Translations under genes and position numbers: made by a program
From: Dendrophyllia cribrosa
Lineage: Eukaryota; Cnidaria; Anthozoa; Scleractinia; Dendrophylliidae
Assembly (NCBI GenBank): GCA_024195265.1
Contig: JAJLRJ010000008.1
Location: forward strand, 41,484,373-41,548,372
Reading direction: 5' to 3'
DNA length: 64,000 nucleotides
In this document: piece after piece, positions 1-11,055 of the stretch
Layout of the letters: each line of letters opens with the position of its first letter
Position numbering within the stretch: the stretch's first letter is position 1
The notes under the pieces: generated by a model
What the model was told of the DNA's origin: nothing
The model's database searches: none
The model's input: the letters and a program-made list of their open reading frames with translations, nothing else

Positions 1-365
1 AATTGTATCCTTAATTCGTATAAGTCCTATGCATTGATATTTTCATCAGTGATGCTAACAAACTAGGCATATAAGACATGGTTACTATTATAATGTACTG
101 GCTCTATTTAATAAAAGAAAAATTTAATACATAATGACAATGGAAGTGTTAAAAATAACTTTGGAATAACTTTGTTCAGCTATATCCCGATGGGATCACT
201 ACCCGCGGTGGGATAGTTTGCATGTGTCTCGATGACCCCGAGAGCTATGTCGGCTGCAGTATTATACTCCTGGTAGGGGGTCAAGCCAAATCATACCGTC
301 CAGAGGCAACCTCGTTCCCAGGGTCTCTCTTCTTCCCGCCCCCTGGAGCAGGTTGTCCAGGAGGA
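1..365. other. No gene recognised
   Basis: I see no coding exon, RNA gene or clear transposon end in this stretch. It has mixed composition with AT-rich patches. Confidence 0.5.
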
Positions 366-630
366 AGTCGGACTCCTTATTGAGACTTATAACTGAGTAA
401 CTCGTTAGCTTTCAGTTGAGGTTGGGGGTAGCAGTTTATATAGTTAAATTTAGGACTAAGCAACCCGAGAAGCTAGGTGGTACGGTAGGCTATGTAAGCC
501 TAAGTCTAGCTGAGGTCAAAGGTTTAATCCTGCGTGGGGATTTTAGATTTTCTTTTTTACATTTAAAAATCTATTTAAGTGTAAAAACGACATTACGTTA
601 AATAAGTCTCAATAAGGTGTCCGACGTCCT
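366..630 (+). repeat. Dispersed repeat with tRNA-like B box and inverted ends
   Basis: The same sequence recurs on the opposite strand in the SmD3 intron (about 11750-11911 continuing at 13220-13290). It contains a pol III B-box-like motif (GGTTTAATCC here, GGTTCAATCC in the other copy), as in tRNA-derived SINEs. Its ends also carry an inverted motif (CCTTATTGAGACTTAT near 375 and its complement near 605-620), so a TIR element that captured tRNA-like sequence is the alternative. This copy is uninterrupted and serves as the empty site for the insertion at 11912-13219. Confidence 0.55.
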
Positions 631-945
631 TCTAGACGGTATGATTTGGGCACAACCCTGGTAGGGCCACCCATGCCAAACAGGTTGAAGGATAGAGAAA
701 TGACGAAGAGTGATCCTCTGACCCTCCAGGTTGGGGGGCTGGACGGTGGACCAATAACCCGCTCCGTTCAAACCTGTTTATTACAGAAACCGAAACTAGT
801 ATTGCCACTGCGCCCTACTGTAGGGAAGCAGAGGAACCGAAGATGCCAACACCCGGTTGGATCAGTGTGCGAGGCAAAGAATGACGTCTAAACCGCTGAT
901 AAAGATAAACATTAAAGCATATAGAGCTGGCTATCTACATATGGA
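631..945. other. No gene recognised
   Basis: Nothing supportable seen. The open frames here are short and show no family resemblance. Confidence 0.5.
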
Positions 946-1265
946 AACCATTTGGTAATAAAATGAATTGTCGAATTTTTTACGACGTCTAAATTCGAAC
1001 GTCCGAATCAGCTTTAAAACGCTATAACTCAAAATAGCCTCTTCCAGGCGTTTAGATGGTGGGGAGCAGCGACAAGCGGCGCGCCACTTTTGACCGCCGA
1101 CAGCGGTAAAGAAAAATGAACCCATTTTTTGCTAGTTGTGGTTTTCTGCTGTCAATCAAAATCGTTGTAGATTTCCCGGGAAATATGATTCCATCGCGCG
1201 TATGGTTATAAATAGGGTTGACAGACCTACACGACGCCTGTTGTTTTAAGCCTTCAAGCATGTCT
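946..1265 (+). repeat. Diverged end of the RecQ-associated foldback family
   Basis: At 1038-1065 the sequence CCTCTTCCAGGCGTTTAGAT followed by GGTGGGGA is a diverged match to the terminal motif found at 2886-2925 and at both ends of 47624-47820. No second end was located, so this is a solo or decayed terminus. The outer limits are approximate. Confidence 0.4.
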
Positions 1266-1770
1266 TTAAGCGATTCTCGCTAAAAAGTACTTAAAAAGCA
1301 TAAAGCTTTCCCAGTAAGACTTAAGAGAGAAATGCGCCTTTAGATCAGTTATGAATTTGTAGTCTTCGTTGATATAGTTCTTTTGATCTCGGGGGATTAT
1401 CTCAAATTGATAGGATATCATGCTGTACAGAGCCGTTAAAGTTATTATATTTCTTTATGCCTTTGTTTGGTGCTAGCTCTATTGGCATACACAGCGATTT
1501 CTTTGGCTCACCTTTGTTGCAAGATAAATACTAATCGGCTAAAGTTTGTTATCGCTTTGAAAATGCAAGGATCGTTAAATTTCTCAGGCCATGATTTAGT
1601 GTCTAACGTCTGCGGTGTGCAAGACTTGTGAGAAAGTGTTTCCCATCACGGATACAGGCATCTTATATCCAAGTCTCAAAAAGCCGTAGTTTACAATTCC
1701 ACTGAAATGGAATAACGAATTCTTGCAACAATTTTTAGCTCCTTAGTGTAGTTTTGTAGTTGAGTAGTGT
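1266..1770. other. No gene recognised
   Basis: AT-rich sequence without recognisable genes or repeats. Confidence 0.5.
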
Positions 1771-1778
1771 GTCTCAGT

Positions 1779-2245
1779 CCCGGGGGGAGGGGGGGGGGGG
1801 GGGAGGGGGGGTACTCCCATATATGAGCTATATAGGTATGTGCCGCTGTGAAGGGTATGGTTTTCAGGCAGTTTAGTCTGGGATAGGGTATAGTATTCAG
1901 AGATTTTTGGTCTAGAATAGGGTATCATTTTACGCAAAACTGTTCAGTTGCGTAAAGAATTTCGTCTAGACAAGGTTTACTAGCAAATGGCATTTAAAAA
2001 TCGGTACGGCGAGCAGTACGGCATTTTTACTGACCCCTGGTAACTAATAACTGTGATAGTGAACGAGTTTCTGGAAAATAGCGAGTCTGGAATAGGTCTA
2101 GGATAGGGTAGGGTTTTTCGGTGTTTAGTCTAGAATAGGTTTGCAAAATGCAGCTAAAATGGTCTAGTATAGGTTAAGGGTCTCAGAGTCCCAGCGGCAC
2201 ACCCCCACCAAAAAATTTGCAGAGTACCCCCCCCCCCCCCCCGGG
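1779..2245. mobile_element. MITE with G/C-run ends and 8-bp target duplication
   Basis: The ends are CCCGGGGGG and its complement, with inner inverted motifs (TACTCCC near 1811, GAGTACCCCC near 2222). It is flanked by the 8-bp direct repeat GTCTCAGT at 1771-1778 and 2246-2253. An 8-bp duplication fits hAT or KDZ-type transposases; there is no coding capacity. The element lies inside the degraded helicase sequence that continues on its right side. Confidence 0.7.
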
Positions 2246-2253
2246 GTCTCAGT

Positions 2254-2925
2254 GGAGCTAGGATAAACCTCCGTTGTACGTTTTGTAATAGCGTTTGATT
2301 TGGCATCCAACAGCAGACTTTCAGGGCTTCCATAAACAATCTCACACGCTCCAGTTTTGGCTGCTTCTTCTTCGCTTTCTTTTTCGTCTACTCCGATAGC
2401 CGCCGCTCTAATTCCAATGCTTCAAAGCTGTTGTACTTGGTCTTTCATGATCGCGACGAGCGGAGTAACCACAATTATCGTAGAAACAGCGTTTCGTTGC
2501 GATGCGTTGATTAACCTTGGAAAAAGTTGAAAGATCAAGCTCTTTCCAAATCCTTTTGGAAGAATGGCGAAGACATCTTTTTCCAGAAACAGGTTTTGAA
2601 TACAATCTTTTTGCTCTTTACGTAAACTATCCACGTGCGGGAAATCTTTAAGCGCTTGCTGTAAAACAGATTCAAACCGTGCGTGACTCGATGGAGGATG
2701 ACCTTCGCACGCCATATCGCATTTCGTGTCTGCGTCGTGTGTCAAATTTGGCCAATCAGAGGGTATACCAGACTCTGGTATATACCGACATGAGCTTTTT
2801 AAAAATAATTTCACAGGCGTTCTTTCGCCCTCTCTCCCCAGCCTCCCCTCGTTTTTTTTTTTCTCCTGCGCCCGATTTTTCTTTCGCGCCCCACAAACTG
2901 AACGCCTGGAACAGGCTAAACTCAA
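2254..2925 (-). pseudogene. RecQ-like helicase fragment carried by a foldback transposon
   Basis: The minus strand encodes the N-terminal part of a superfamily II DNA helicase of RecQ type. An R-x-E-Q motif (LRKEQKDCIQ) is followed by a Walker A segment with GFGKS (LPKGFGKSLIFQ) and motif Ia (VVTPLVAIMKDQVQQL). A stop codon follows immediately near 2422, yet RecQ-like sequence resumes in the same frame (IGIRAAAIGVDEKE, CEIVYGSPESLLLDA), so it is a nonsense-broken copy. The rest of the helicase (DEAH box and C-terminal lobe) is missing and the 8-bp-TSD MITE adjoins it. The upstream edge at 2906-2925 is the terminal motif GAACGCCTGGAACAGGCT, complementary to the ends of the foldback at 47624-47820. 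This helicase is therefore transposon cargo rather than the host RecQ gene. The superfamily of the carrier is not established here. Confidence 0.75.
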
Positions 2926-3490
2926 AGCGATTATTGTATTTTGCTAATTTAATTTGTTCTCGGGTTTCCGGACACGAAGCGCTAAAAAAACGTGTCGGCG
3001 ATTTCCCATATTCAATTGCAGTGAAAGGTTACAGAATTTTCGAAAAAGGGAGAAAAAAAAAATTGGAGTGATCGCACGGAAATGGCTCTTGCAACCCGCC
3101 ACGATTAACTCTAGTTATTTGCGGGTTGCTATTATATTTTGTTTTATTATTTGAAAAATAAATCGTTGTTGTTGTTGTTGAAAAAGTTTTCGGAAATAAG
3201 AAATTCGCCGACACGTTTTGGTTGATTATATGTTAGCCTAGCTTCTGTCCAAATTTGAGGATAATCGAAAAAACTCCCTTTGAGTTGTAGCTCTTTAAAG
3301 TGTCCCCTACAAGCGAAAAATTAACTTTGAGAAAACAGCGCCGCTAAATCAATGAAAAGAGAAACTTATACTTCCGTTCAAAACGTTATACCGTCATTTC
3401 TCCGTCAATTTTCACTATTTTTCGATAATTTTTTTTGGATGAAATTTCATTCCGTAAACTTTATTTTGACGCCCCCAAAAAAATTTCAAT
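2926..3490. other. AT-rich spacer with a short GTT microsatellite
   Basis: Only a (GTT)n run near 3165-3180 and A-rich tracts. No gene seen. Confidence 0.5.
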
Positions 3491-3504
3491 AAAATCATCT
3501 ATGG

Positions 3505-4415
3505 TCGATCTGAAGGTACACGGTTAAGCTGGCGCTGCACAACAGATTCGAGAGTTTGCAGCAGTTGGAGGATGAAGAATCGTCGGTGGATGATGAGTGG
3601 AGACTGATCGAGCAAGGTTACATGGAGATCTGTGAGAAGGAGTTGGGAACGGCGAAACAAAAAAAGGACTGCTGTGAACATGGCCAAAACGAGAAATACG
3701 AGGTCTCAGGAGCTAAACAGGGAGGTGAAAAGAAGCTGTAGGAGAGATAAGAGGGTGTATGTGGAGTCAGAGGCGGAGAGAGCTGAGGAGACTGGAAGGA
3801 GAGGTGATGCGAGGACTTTGTACGAGATTACCAGGCGGTTGAGTGGGAGATTCCAGAGTACCTGTAAACCGGTGAGAAGAGACAGGAGTGTTGCTCAGGA
3901 CAGTGGAGGAGGAGGTGCACAGGTAGAGGGAGCACTTTGAAAGAGTATTTAATCGTGATGAGCCACCCAACCCACCGGAGGTGGAGCCAGGCGGTGAACT
4001 TAACATCCGGACAGGCTGCATCACACGTGTCGAGATCAAGAACGCTATAAAGGCCTGTTACCCTATAAAGAAGTTAAAGAGTGGGAAAGCAGATATCAAG
4101 GCTGGAGTTGAGGTGTCAGAAGAGGTTGTTTTGGACCTTTGCAACCGGATATGGAGCGAGGAGCAGGTGCCAGAGGAACGGAAGAAAGGTCTGCTAATCA
4201 AGCTGCCAAAGAAAGGCGATCTGAGCCACTGTAAAAACTGGCGTGGAATCATGCTGCTAATCATGGGAAGTAAGGTGTTCTGCAGAGTGATCTTGGAATG
4301 CATCAAGACGGCATTGGACAAGTAGTATCACCTTTGTAACGGGCTCTCCCCGTGAAGCCCAGAAGGGTTTGTTGAGGACTCTCGTCTTTGTTAATAATAT
4401 TATTGGGACAATAAA

Positions 4416-4451
<36 letters not shown>

Positions 4452-4452
4452 A
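3505..4452 (+). mobile_element. Truncated, frameshifted non-LTR retrotransposon (LINE)
   Basis: Three plus-strand frames join into one degraded ORF2-type protein. The first has VKLALHNRFESLQQLEDEE and WRLIEQGYMEICEKELG, the linker after the endonuclease. The second has an R/K-rich stretch with DKRVYVESEAERAEE. The third begins the reverse transcriptase (EIKNAIKACYPIKKLKSGKA, LLIKLPKKGDLSHCKNWRGI, SKVFCRVILECIKTALD). At least two frameshifts separate them, and the catalytic palm (the YADD region) is absent. The 3' end is AATAAAG followed by about ten ATTG units (4411-4452), a typical LINE tail. The copy is internally deleted, since both endonuclease and most of the RT are missing. RTE/CR1-like by general resemblance; the exact clade is uncertain. 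Confidence 0.75.
4411..4452 (+). repeat. (ATTG)n LINE tail microsatellite
   Basis: About ten perfect GATT/ATTG tetramers directly after the LINE 3' end. Confidence 0.85.
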
Positions 4453-5420
4453 AAGCCAGGGAATCACATCTTATCTATAAAGGTAATACTTTAGAGCCAC
4501 ACGGCATGAACAAACAACAAGCAGAGTATTTCACTGTATGCATGTGCCTACAAAGATCATTTTTTCACTTTTTTTTTTTTTTTACCTTTTTAAATTTTTT
4601 TAAAACTTTCAGAATTTGTTTCCCTTCTAAAATATCCTCCAATTCTATCTTGGTTTGATCCTTTGACCAAAACTTTTAAAAATGCCAAGCCTCACCACAG
4701 TTTCTCTACAATTCATTGCCCCCGACTCTGGCTCAGACTTGTGAAAGCAACTAACATCAAGCTCTAGTATTGGCATCAAATTTTTCCTTCATGTAATATC
4801 ACTGCTTAGGTAAGGATAAGGTCATTACTATACCATGCGCGATTTAGGGGTAACACTTATTCTTTTGTTAAAACAATAGAATATTAGAACACAAAAGAAC
4901 GACAATACAATAGAATACAATATCATAGAATATATCAGAATACATAATTTTTCTAATACAATGGAGGTGTACAATGTACAATGAAGCTTAGCCGACACCC
5001 TAAATCGGGCATCATATGGTCATTACCTTTCAATCTGAGAGGTCATGAGAATTAAGCACATGGTCACCCAAGATGAATTCTCTTGATTTTTTAACAACTT
5101 CTCCCCACTTCTATGAGGAATGTATGGGGACAAGAAAGGAGAATTCATATTTTGATATTGGGGATAAAAGGGTTATGTGTCCCTTTCATATTCTCCTTTG
5201 TTGCCAGCTTCCTTGTACATCTCTTGATAAAAATAACATCTACCACACAAGTGTATAAGTAGGATACCAAAATGAGCAAACTACACCTTTCCCATCAATG
5301 TGCATTTTATTTATCACTTTAAATAGTTTTAAATAACTTTCAAAATTTAATCTCCTTAATTCCTTGACACAATAAAATTAACTGCCAACTGTTTTAATTA
5401 TGTAAACTTAAAGTTTATGG
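4453..5420. other. No gene recognised
   Basis: Contains a T-run near 4567-4610 and a degenerate AGAATACAAT-type repeat at about 4875-4950. Nothing coding seen. Confidence 0.5.
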
Positions 5421-5422
5421 TA

Positions 5423-5901
5423 CAGTGGAACCTTGATCTAACAAACCTCTATGTAACAAAGTCCTCAGTATAACGAACGATATTGTTCAGCCCGGCAAAA
5501 TTACAAGTAAAATGTATGGAACAGAACCTCGATATAACAAAATCCTTGTTAATAACAAACACAATTCGGCAGCCCAAACATAAAATCTACCCCAATATAA
5601 CAAACAAATGTCAACACGTGACAAAAGATGAATACAGAACAGACCAACAGTGTGTGCTATAGGGCAAAGGTATAACCTGTACAGTTTTCCAGTGCCGTAG
5701 TTATGTTTACAGTGTACTGTACAGTAGCTTCATAAGGCACTAAAGTGCAAATGGTATTTGTTCTGATCCGATACAACCTCGATATAACAAACATTTTGGT
5801 TGCTTTTCCGCAGATAATGAGGTTTTGGATATAATGAACCCTCGATATAACGAACCAATTTCCCCAGTCCCTTGGCACTTCGTTAAATCAAGGTTCCACT
5901 G
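5423..5901. mobile_element. pogo/Tigger-like MITE, TA target
   Basis: Terminal inverted repeats CAGTGGAACCTTGATCTAAC at the left and its near-complement at the right (ending GGTTCCACTG), flanked by TA at 5421-5422 and 5902-5903. It is 479 bp with internal degenerate repeats of the TIR (CCTCGATATAACAAA at several places) and no transposase ORF. TA target and CAGT ends are the Tc1/mariner-pogo signature. Confidence 0.8.
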
Positions 5902-5903
5902 TA

Positions 5904-6612
5904 TTTGTGTTTTATTAATAAAATATTAATTATTTTAATTATAAATTTCTTTTGATTTTACAGTGGACACGCTTTACCATGAGCACCCAACTAACTTTTT
6001 TACAAGTCAGCCAAATTTGTCCGAGAGCGCAAATTCAATTGACGTGCACACCTCCTCGCAAAGTTGAGCACGATGAAATATAATGTTGTTGCTTCATGTT
6101 TATCACAGGAGTGTGAAGCCAGTTACAAAATACAAGGATTTTATTCACTTCATTGCTTCACGTGTATCCACAGTTTCGAAAATGATGATAAGAATTAGTT
6201 GGCGTTATCGTGCAAACTTGTAAAAAGTTTGTTTTGTGCTCACAGTAAGGCATGTCACACTGTAATATTTTATAATACAATAGTTTAGAGTGAATAAACT
6301 CATTACTCCTTTGTTATCTTTTTCTATTTTTTAAGTGAGGCACCTGTCCATTTAACAGATAACTTTAAAAATAAATTCAATTTTCATTTTACTTTGTACA
6401 CATTATTTACAATGGGCTATAATACCCAATTATTTACACATGTATACAAAATACATGCTCTCACAATGCATTTAATAACTTCCCTTATCATATGGTCCAT
6501 ACGACCCGGACAACCCCACACATGCATTCATTACAATTTACTATTTACAAAATACCTATGAGGGCCATATGCATTAGCACAAGTAGGCCCGGAAAAAGCC
6601 ATATGGCCTCCC
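5904..6612. other. No gene recognised
   Basis: AT-rich spacer. Nothing supportable. Confidence 0.5.
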
Positions 6613-6785
6613 ATGTTAATGTTGTGGTTCAAATTTTTCTTTGGTTTAAAAATTTTCAAACCAGTTTAGTTTTTATTTTCCTTTGTCTCAGATTCATTAT
6701 CATATTCTGAGACAAAGGAAAACAAAAATCAAACTGGTTTGTAAATTTTTAAACCAAATAAAAAATTGAACCACAACATTAACAT
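6613..6785. mobile_element. Foldback element, long-arm hairpin
   Basis: Two arms of roughly 75-80 bases are near-perfect complements (left begins ATGTTAATGTTGTGGTTC, right ends GAACCACAACATTAACAT), with a loop near 6690-6703. No coding capacity; a foldback-type MITE. Confidence 0.8.
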
Positions 6786-7987
6786 TTGAAATAATTTTGT
6801 CGCAAAATTGGTCATATAATAAAATACTTATTGACTGATAGGTCAGGCCTGATGTAAAAATATTTGGGTCTCAAGCAGTGATTTTGTTACAAATTGCTAT
6901 AGTGAGTCCTGGAACTCGTTTCATGAAAAATCATGAGTCCCAGTTCAGAACCAATGAGTCCAGTCCAAAAGCCAATGAGTCCTATATTTTAAAAAGTCTT
7001 ATATTATCACTGTCGGCAGAGGTTGCAAAATCATTTTGGGTGGCATTTTTTTTATCTTTTTTTCAGCGTTAACAAGCGATAAAAGCTAACGTAAACTGTA
7101 CGCTGTATTGTTATGCAAAATTCTGAATCATTGTTGGCCATTTTCCTCTTTCCGATTTTTCTAGGAAGATCGAAGGAGACTCTGCAAGCAGGATAGGTTC
7201 ACCCATGTGCTTTCCATATATGGTAAACATAATGAGTAACCACTCCATCAGGTAAATCAAAATGGCAGCTTTTGAAATAAAAGAAATTTTGTTGGAGAAT
7301 TTGCGTAGAAATGCTTCTGTTTATTCGTCCAGACATTACTTCTTGACCTATTTTATAGGCAGACAATATTACTCTCTCGACTTGAAGTAGGTTTTATTTC
7401 AGATTTAAAATCACACAAAGATCGATCGATCGATCGTGCTTTCTGTTCTTTGTGTCCCTGTGAATTATTTTGCATCTTTGAGGATTTTTATGCGTCAGGG
7501 ACGCAGGACACAGGGGTAACAAAATCACTGCTCAAGCCAATCATATTTTTCCCATCTGGCCCTCCCACTCAGTCAATAAGTACATAAGACTTGGGGTGTA
7601 TAAATTTTGGTTGCATAAAAATGAAAACTTGTCGGTGGCAAATAAATTCAACCAAAATATGGTCAAGGAATTAAGTGAATGAGCACTCATTTTAGTGCTG
7701 TAATATATAGTTTTTAAATAGATCAACACCTCTCCACTGTTAGGTGAAGGACAAAATTCAGGATTCAGTGAGGATGCGATTTTTGACAAGTTTGTTGTGT
7801 CTTATGTTTGGTGCTGAAGAACAAGTTGTAGTGAAGGAAAAAAATTACTAGAAATTCAGAATTCCCAAAGAGATGCAATGTAAAAAAAAGAAAATTTTCA
7901 CACTACTAAAGAAAATCATTTATGAAAACAAATTAAGTGGTATGTTCTCTATTCGCTAGCAAAATAAATAAAAAATTCACTTACTAG
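6786..7987. other. No gene recognised; downstream of GUCD1
   Basis: Includes a short GATC run near 7422-7437. The 3' UTR of GUCD1 (minus strand) should lie at the high-coordinate end. No other gene seen. Confidence 0.5.
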
Positions 7988-10247
7988 TCAAATTTTGTTG
8001 CTGGTATTGATAAAAGTCTCTTTCATATTTAGTTCAGATTCATTCAGTTTAATAAATACAATATCATCATCTGTCCCATAACTATGTCTTGCTGATTCAA
8101 ACATGTCAAACTTTGCACAGCAAAGGTCGTCATGAAAGGATGGATTCTTGTAGTAAACACATCTTTTGTCAGCATCAAATCCACACAGGACAATATAGTG
8201 TCCACAATACTCATTTTGAGTTGATGGACATATACACGTGAGCATCCTCAGTTTGTTTGTTGGAGAAAACACCTCACACCAGCTGCAGATTAAAGCATTT
8301 GAATTGACTAAGACTATGGCAACATAGCCCTTCATTAACCTTGAAATGATTTCCTCTAATGAAACACTCCTGAAAAACACAAATGGAAATGTGGATGAGA
8401 AAACATGTGATTAGTGATTATAAATAAAATCTGGGGGGGGGGGGGGGAGTTTACTCAACAGACACTCAGGTAAGGAGGTGTGGCCAGGCCGCTCAAACCT
8501 GACCCCCTTTAAGACACAACTATTAGATTTTCTTACCCAGTTTAAGACAGAATTCTGATTTCTTGTAGCATATCGAGCTTGGCATCAAAGCTAAAGTCAG
8601 CGTCAACAAAATACCCCCAGGAAATAACTGGGTGCACAGTTAAATTACCCGAAATATTGGGCAAATATATTCAACTGTTTGTTTTCTTATTTCACTTCTG
8701 TCTCAATCTCTTCTCCTTGTCGTAAGGATCAGTTTGCCTTTTTACCCATACTATTTCAAGATTTTTACTGATCCAGGTCTACGATAGATCTGGCACTCTT
8801 CATTGGTTTGTCTCTGTGGTTTTGCGGTAATTATAGCTTTTAAAATTAAATCAACTTGGCAAACCTTTTCTTAAAATGGAAATTTATATTTGTCGGCTTT
8901 CATCCCGGCCATTAATGAAATCTCGAATAAACATGTACAAGAGGGAATACATCTTGAAAACATAAATAGCATTATAACCCCCTCCCAATGCCACACCCCC
9001 AGTACCGCCTCCAAAATAAAATTTCTCAGTTTGATGTATCTGTAGCACTATGTATCTGGGATAACAATCAACTTTAACTGTCATTGAAGTTACAAATATA
9101 AATTTCTATGGTTGGATTTATTCAAGCTTTTGAGATTTTTTGATGCAAATGAATAGGTTACACAACTAATCTCCTTCCAAAGGAATAATTCATGGGGTAA
9201 TGTGTGGGCTTTGAAAGTTTTAAGAATGGCCACACAAGCTGTTAGATGTAGGTTTTGATGTGTGTAAATAAACGATATCTATCTTTATAAAATAAGAGAC
9301 CTCGTTCTGATAAGACAAGTAGCTTTTAGTTGTATAAATAAAGCTTCCATTTGACATTGGCCCTTTTGATCTTGACTAAATGACTTCTCTTTTATACACA
9401 AAATCGGGACACTTGAACTTCGAAAAGGTCAAACAGATAAAACCTCTAAAATCTCTGTATTTTCTCATTCATATGCCTTGGGAATATAGTGTAACAAAGT
9501 AGGGAAAGCCGACATAGATCTGCAAAGGCGGATTTAATGAGCATAGACAATACAATACACATTCGCTTTCGCTTCTGCCGAGTCACGTGAATTTTGTTTA
9601 TTATCCTTTCCTTCAGCTGGTATTTCCGGCTTGCCAGAGCAAAATTGTCCCTGGGCTCAGGAAATAAAACTGAAAATTCTTATACAAACGTGCGCGTTCA
9701 ACACTTCTTGATTTACAAATTGTCCTAGAGTGCATGAATGAAATGTACATGCCAGAAACTGGTTCATGTACGACAACGAAGCCGGATGTTATCACGCGAA
9801 TTGAATTGCTTTGGGCCGGAAAAGAGGAGTCATCTTTAGTTAAAAAAGATTGTTGCAAAGAACAAAAATAACATTTCACTTCACGAGGAGCACTCACCGT
9901 TTTTCCACTTTTAATCCTAAATTCGGTGCCATATTAAACAAGCGATTCACCCTCATTTCGTCCATGTTGAAAGTCCCTTTGTAAAATGTGTTGTCCCCAT
10001 AGTTCGGATCTACACCTAAAGTCGCTGTATAAAACACGTAATCTGCGTCATACTCAGTAAATATGCTGGCGATGTCTATGGTCCAAACGCTCGTGCCAAA
10101 ATTCTTCGTGGCGCAGATTTCTTCGTATTCCGCGTTGTCGAACTTGTTCCCGAGAAGTTTTTGTAAAACCATCAAGGAACATGCCAGGCCGCAATCCCAA
10201 TCCGTTTTCTGTCTGACATGGGGCAGTTCGATCTGACAACGAAACAT
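7988..10247 (-). CDS. GUCD1: Guanylyl cyclase domain-containing protein 1 homologue (GUCD1)
   Basis: Two minus-strand exons, 10247-9898 and 8369-7988, join in frame across a GTGAGT donor and a TTTTCAG acceptor (codon CG|G, giving VEK-R-SVSLEE) into a complete 243-residue protein. The family member in human is about 240 aa. The signature WDCGLACSLMVLQ occurs near residue 17, followed by SVWTIDIASIF, TLGVDPNYG and FNMDEMRVNRLF in exon 1. Exon 2 has GYVAIVLVNSNALIC, GHYIVLCGFD and SYGTDDDIVFIKL. This order matches GUCD1 throughout (the guanylylate_cyc_2 family). The invariant Cys-His layout suggests a papain-like fold; cyclase activity is not established. The ATG at 10247 is the first in frame after a stop about 40 bases upstream. 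The gene is head to head with SmD3. The 1.53-kb intron holds only a G-run. Confidence 0.93.
8370..9897 (-). other. GUCD1 intron
   Basis: GT-AG intron of 1,528 bp. A G homopolymer lies at about 8433-8448. I see no nested gene. Confidence 0.85.
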
Positions 10248-11055
10248 TTCATTGACGAATTGTCTATTAAAAATATATATCTTCTGTTACACTGTAAAAT
10301 CTGTGCAATCTGCCAGGTTATAAAAAACTTGTAGTAATGTTGTTGTAAAAACTCATTTGTCTGGAAGAGCGGGAACCGATTCGAGTTGAGCCAGTTTGGA
10401 ACTTGTTTACAAACAAACTCACAAAATCCCCTTACCCCCACCCCCGTTGTAATTTGAGCTTATCGTGACCTATCTCGACCTATCTCATGAAATGGAATGC
10501 AAGAGTTTTCGTTCGTTTTCATGTAGAAGCGAGTAGAATTCTGAATGTCTAGATACTTCATAGTTGGTGCAAACTAAATAAAGTACCTTAAAAGTTTTTT
10601 CAATACTCACCTTGAATTTTTTGCCTTTAATCTTTCGTTTGAAGATCTTGGAAATTACTGTCATTTTTCGATGTTCATTTGCCGTGTTCCGCGAGATGAT
10701 CGCGATTTTAAGACCAGCATTAAGTATTCGCGTCTTCCATCACCTTCAAAAGGAACTTGTTTCTGGAAATTCGTGTGAAAATCTCATTTTCTCCTCATAA
10801 TTACTTTTTCACTCCATGAAAAAGGGGCATGGACTGTTGTTTTGCGAAGATAACGTGAAGGCGCGGCCGCTAGGTAAAATAAATTCACCCCGAGTCCCTT
10901 TCGGTCGGTAACGTTTGGAAACGTCGCTTTGGAAAACGAGGTTGTTGAAGTTTGGACGAGAAGGTTTTGAAATCCAATCCATCTGTGCTTTTTGAAAGCT
11001 TTATCTTTGCTGCAAGCGTGTTATAAAGGATTACGGACACTTACTCTAAACAAAA
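10248..11055. promoter_or_regulatory. Shared upstream region of GUCD1 and SmD3
   Basis: About 0.8 kb separates the two divergent start codons. The half nearer SmD3 contains a GC-richer patch with CGCGGCCGC near 10860 and several CpGs, unlike the AT-rich surroundings. This layout is compatible with a bidirectional CpG-type promoter. No TATA box placed convincingly; transcription starts are not determinable from sequence alone. Confidence 0.5.

Noticed and set aside
2679..3071. Plus-strand 130-residue frame
   Set aside because: Antisense to the RecQ-like fragment and its foldback end; no family resemblance.
9613..9897. Minus-strand frame after GUCD1 exon 1
   Set aside because: It begins at the splice donor and lies in the intron; the exon join to 8369 is in phase and matches the family, so this frame is intronic.
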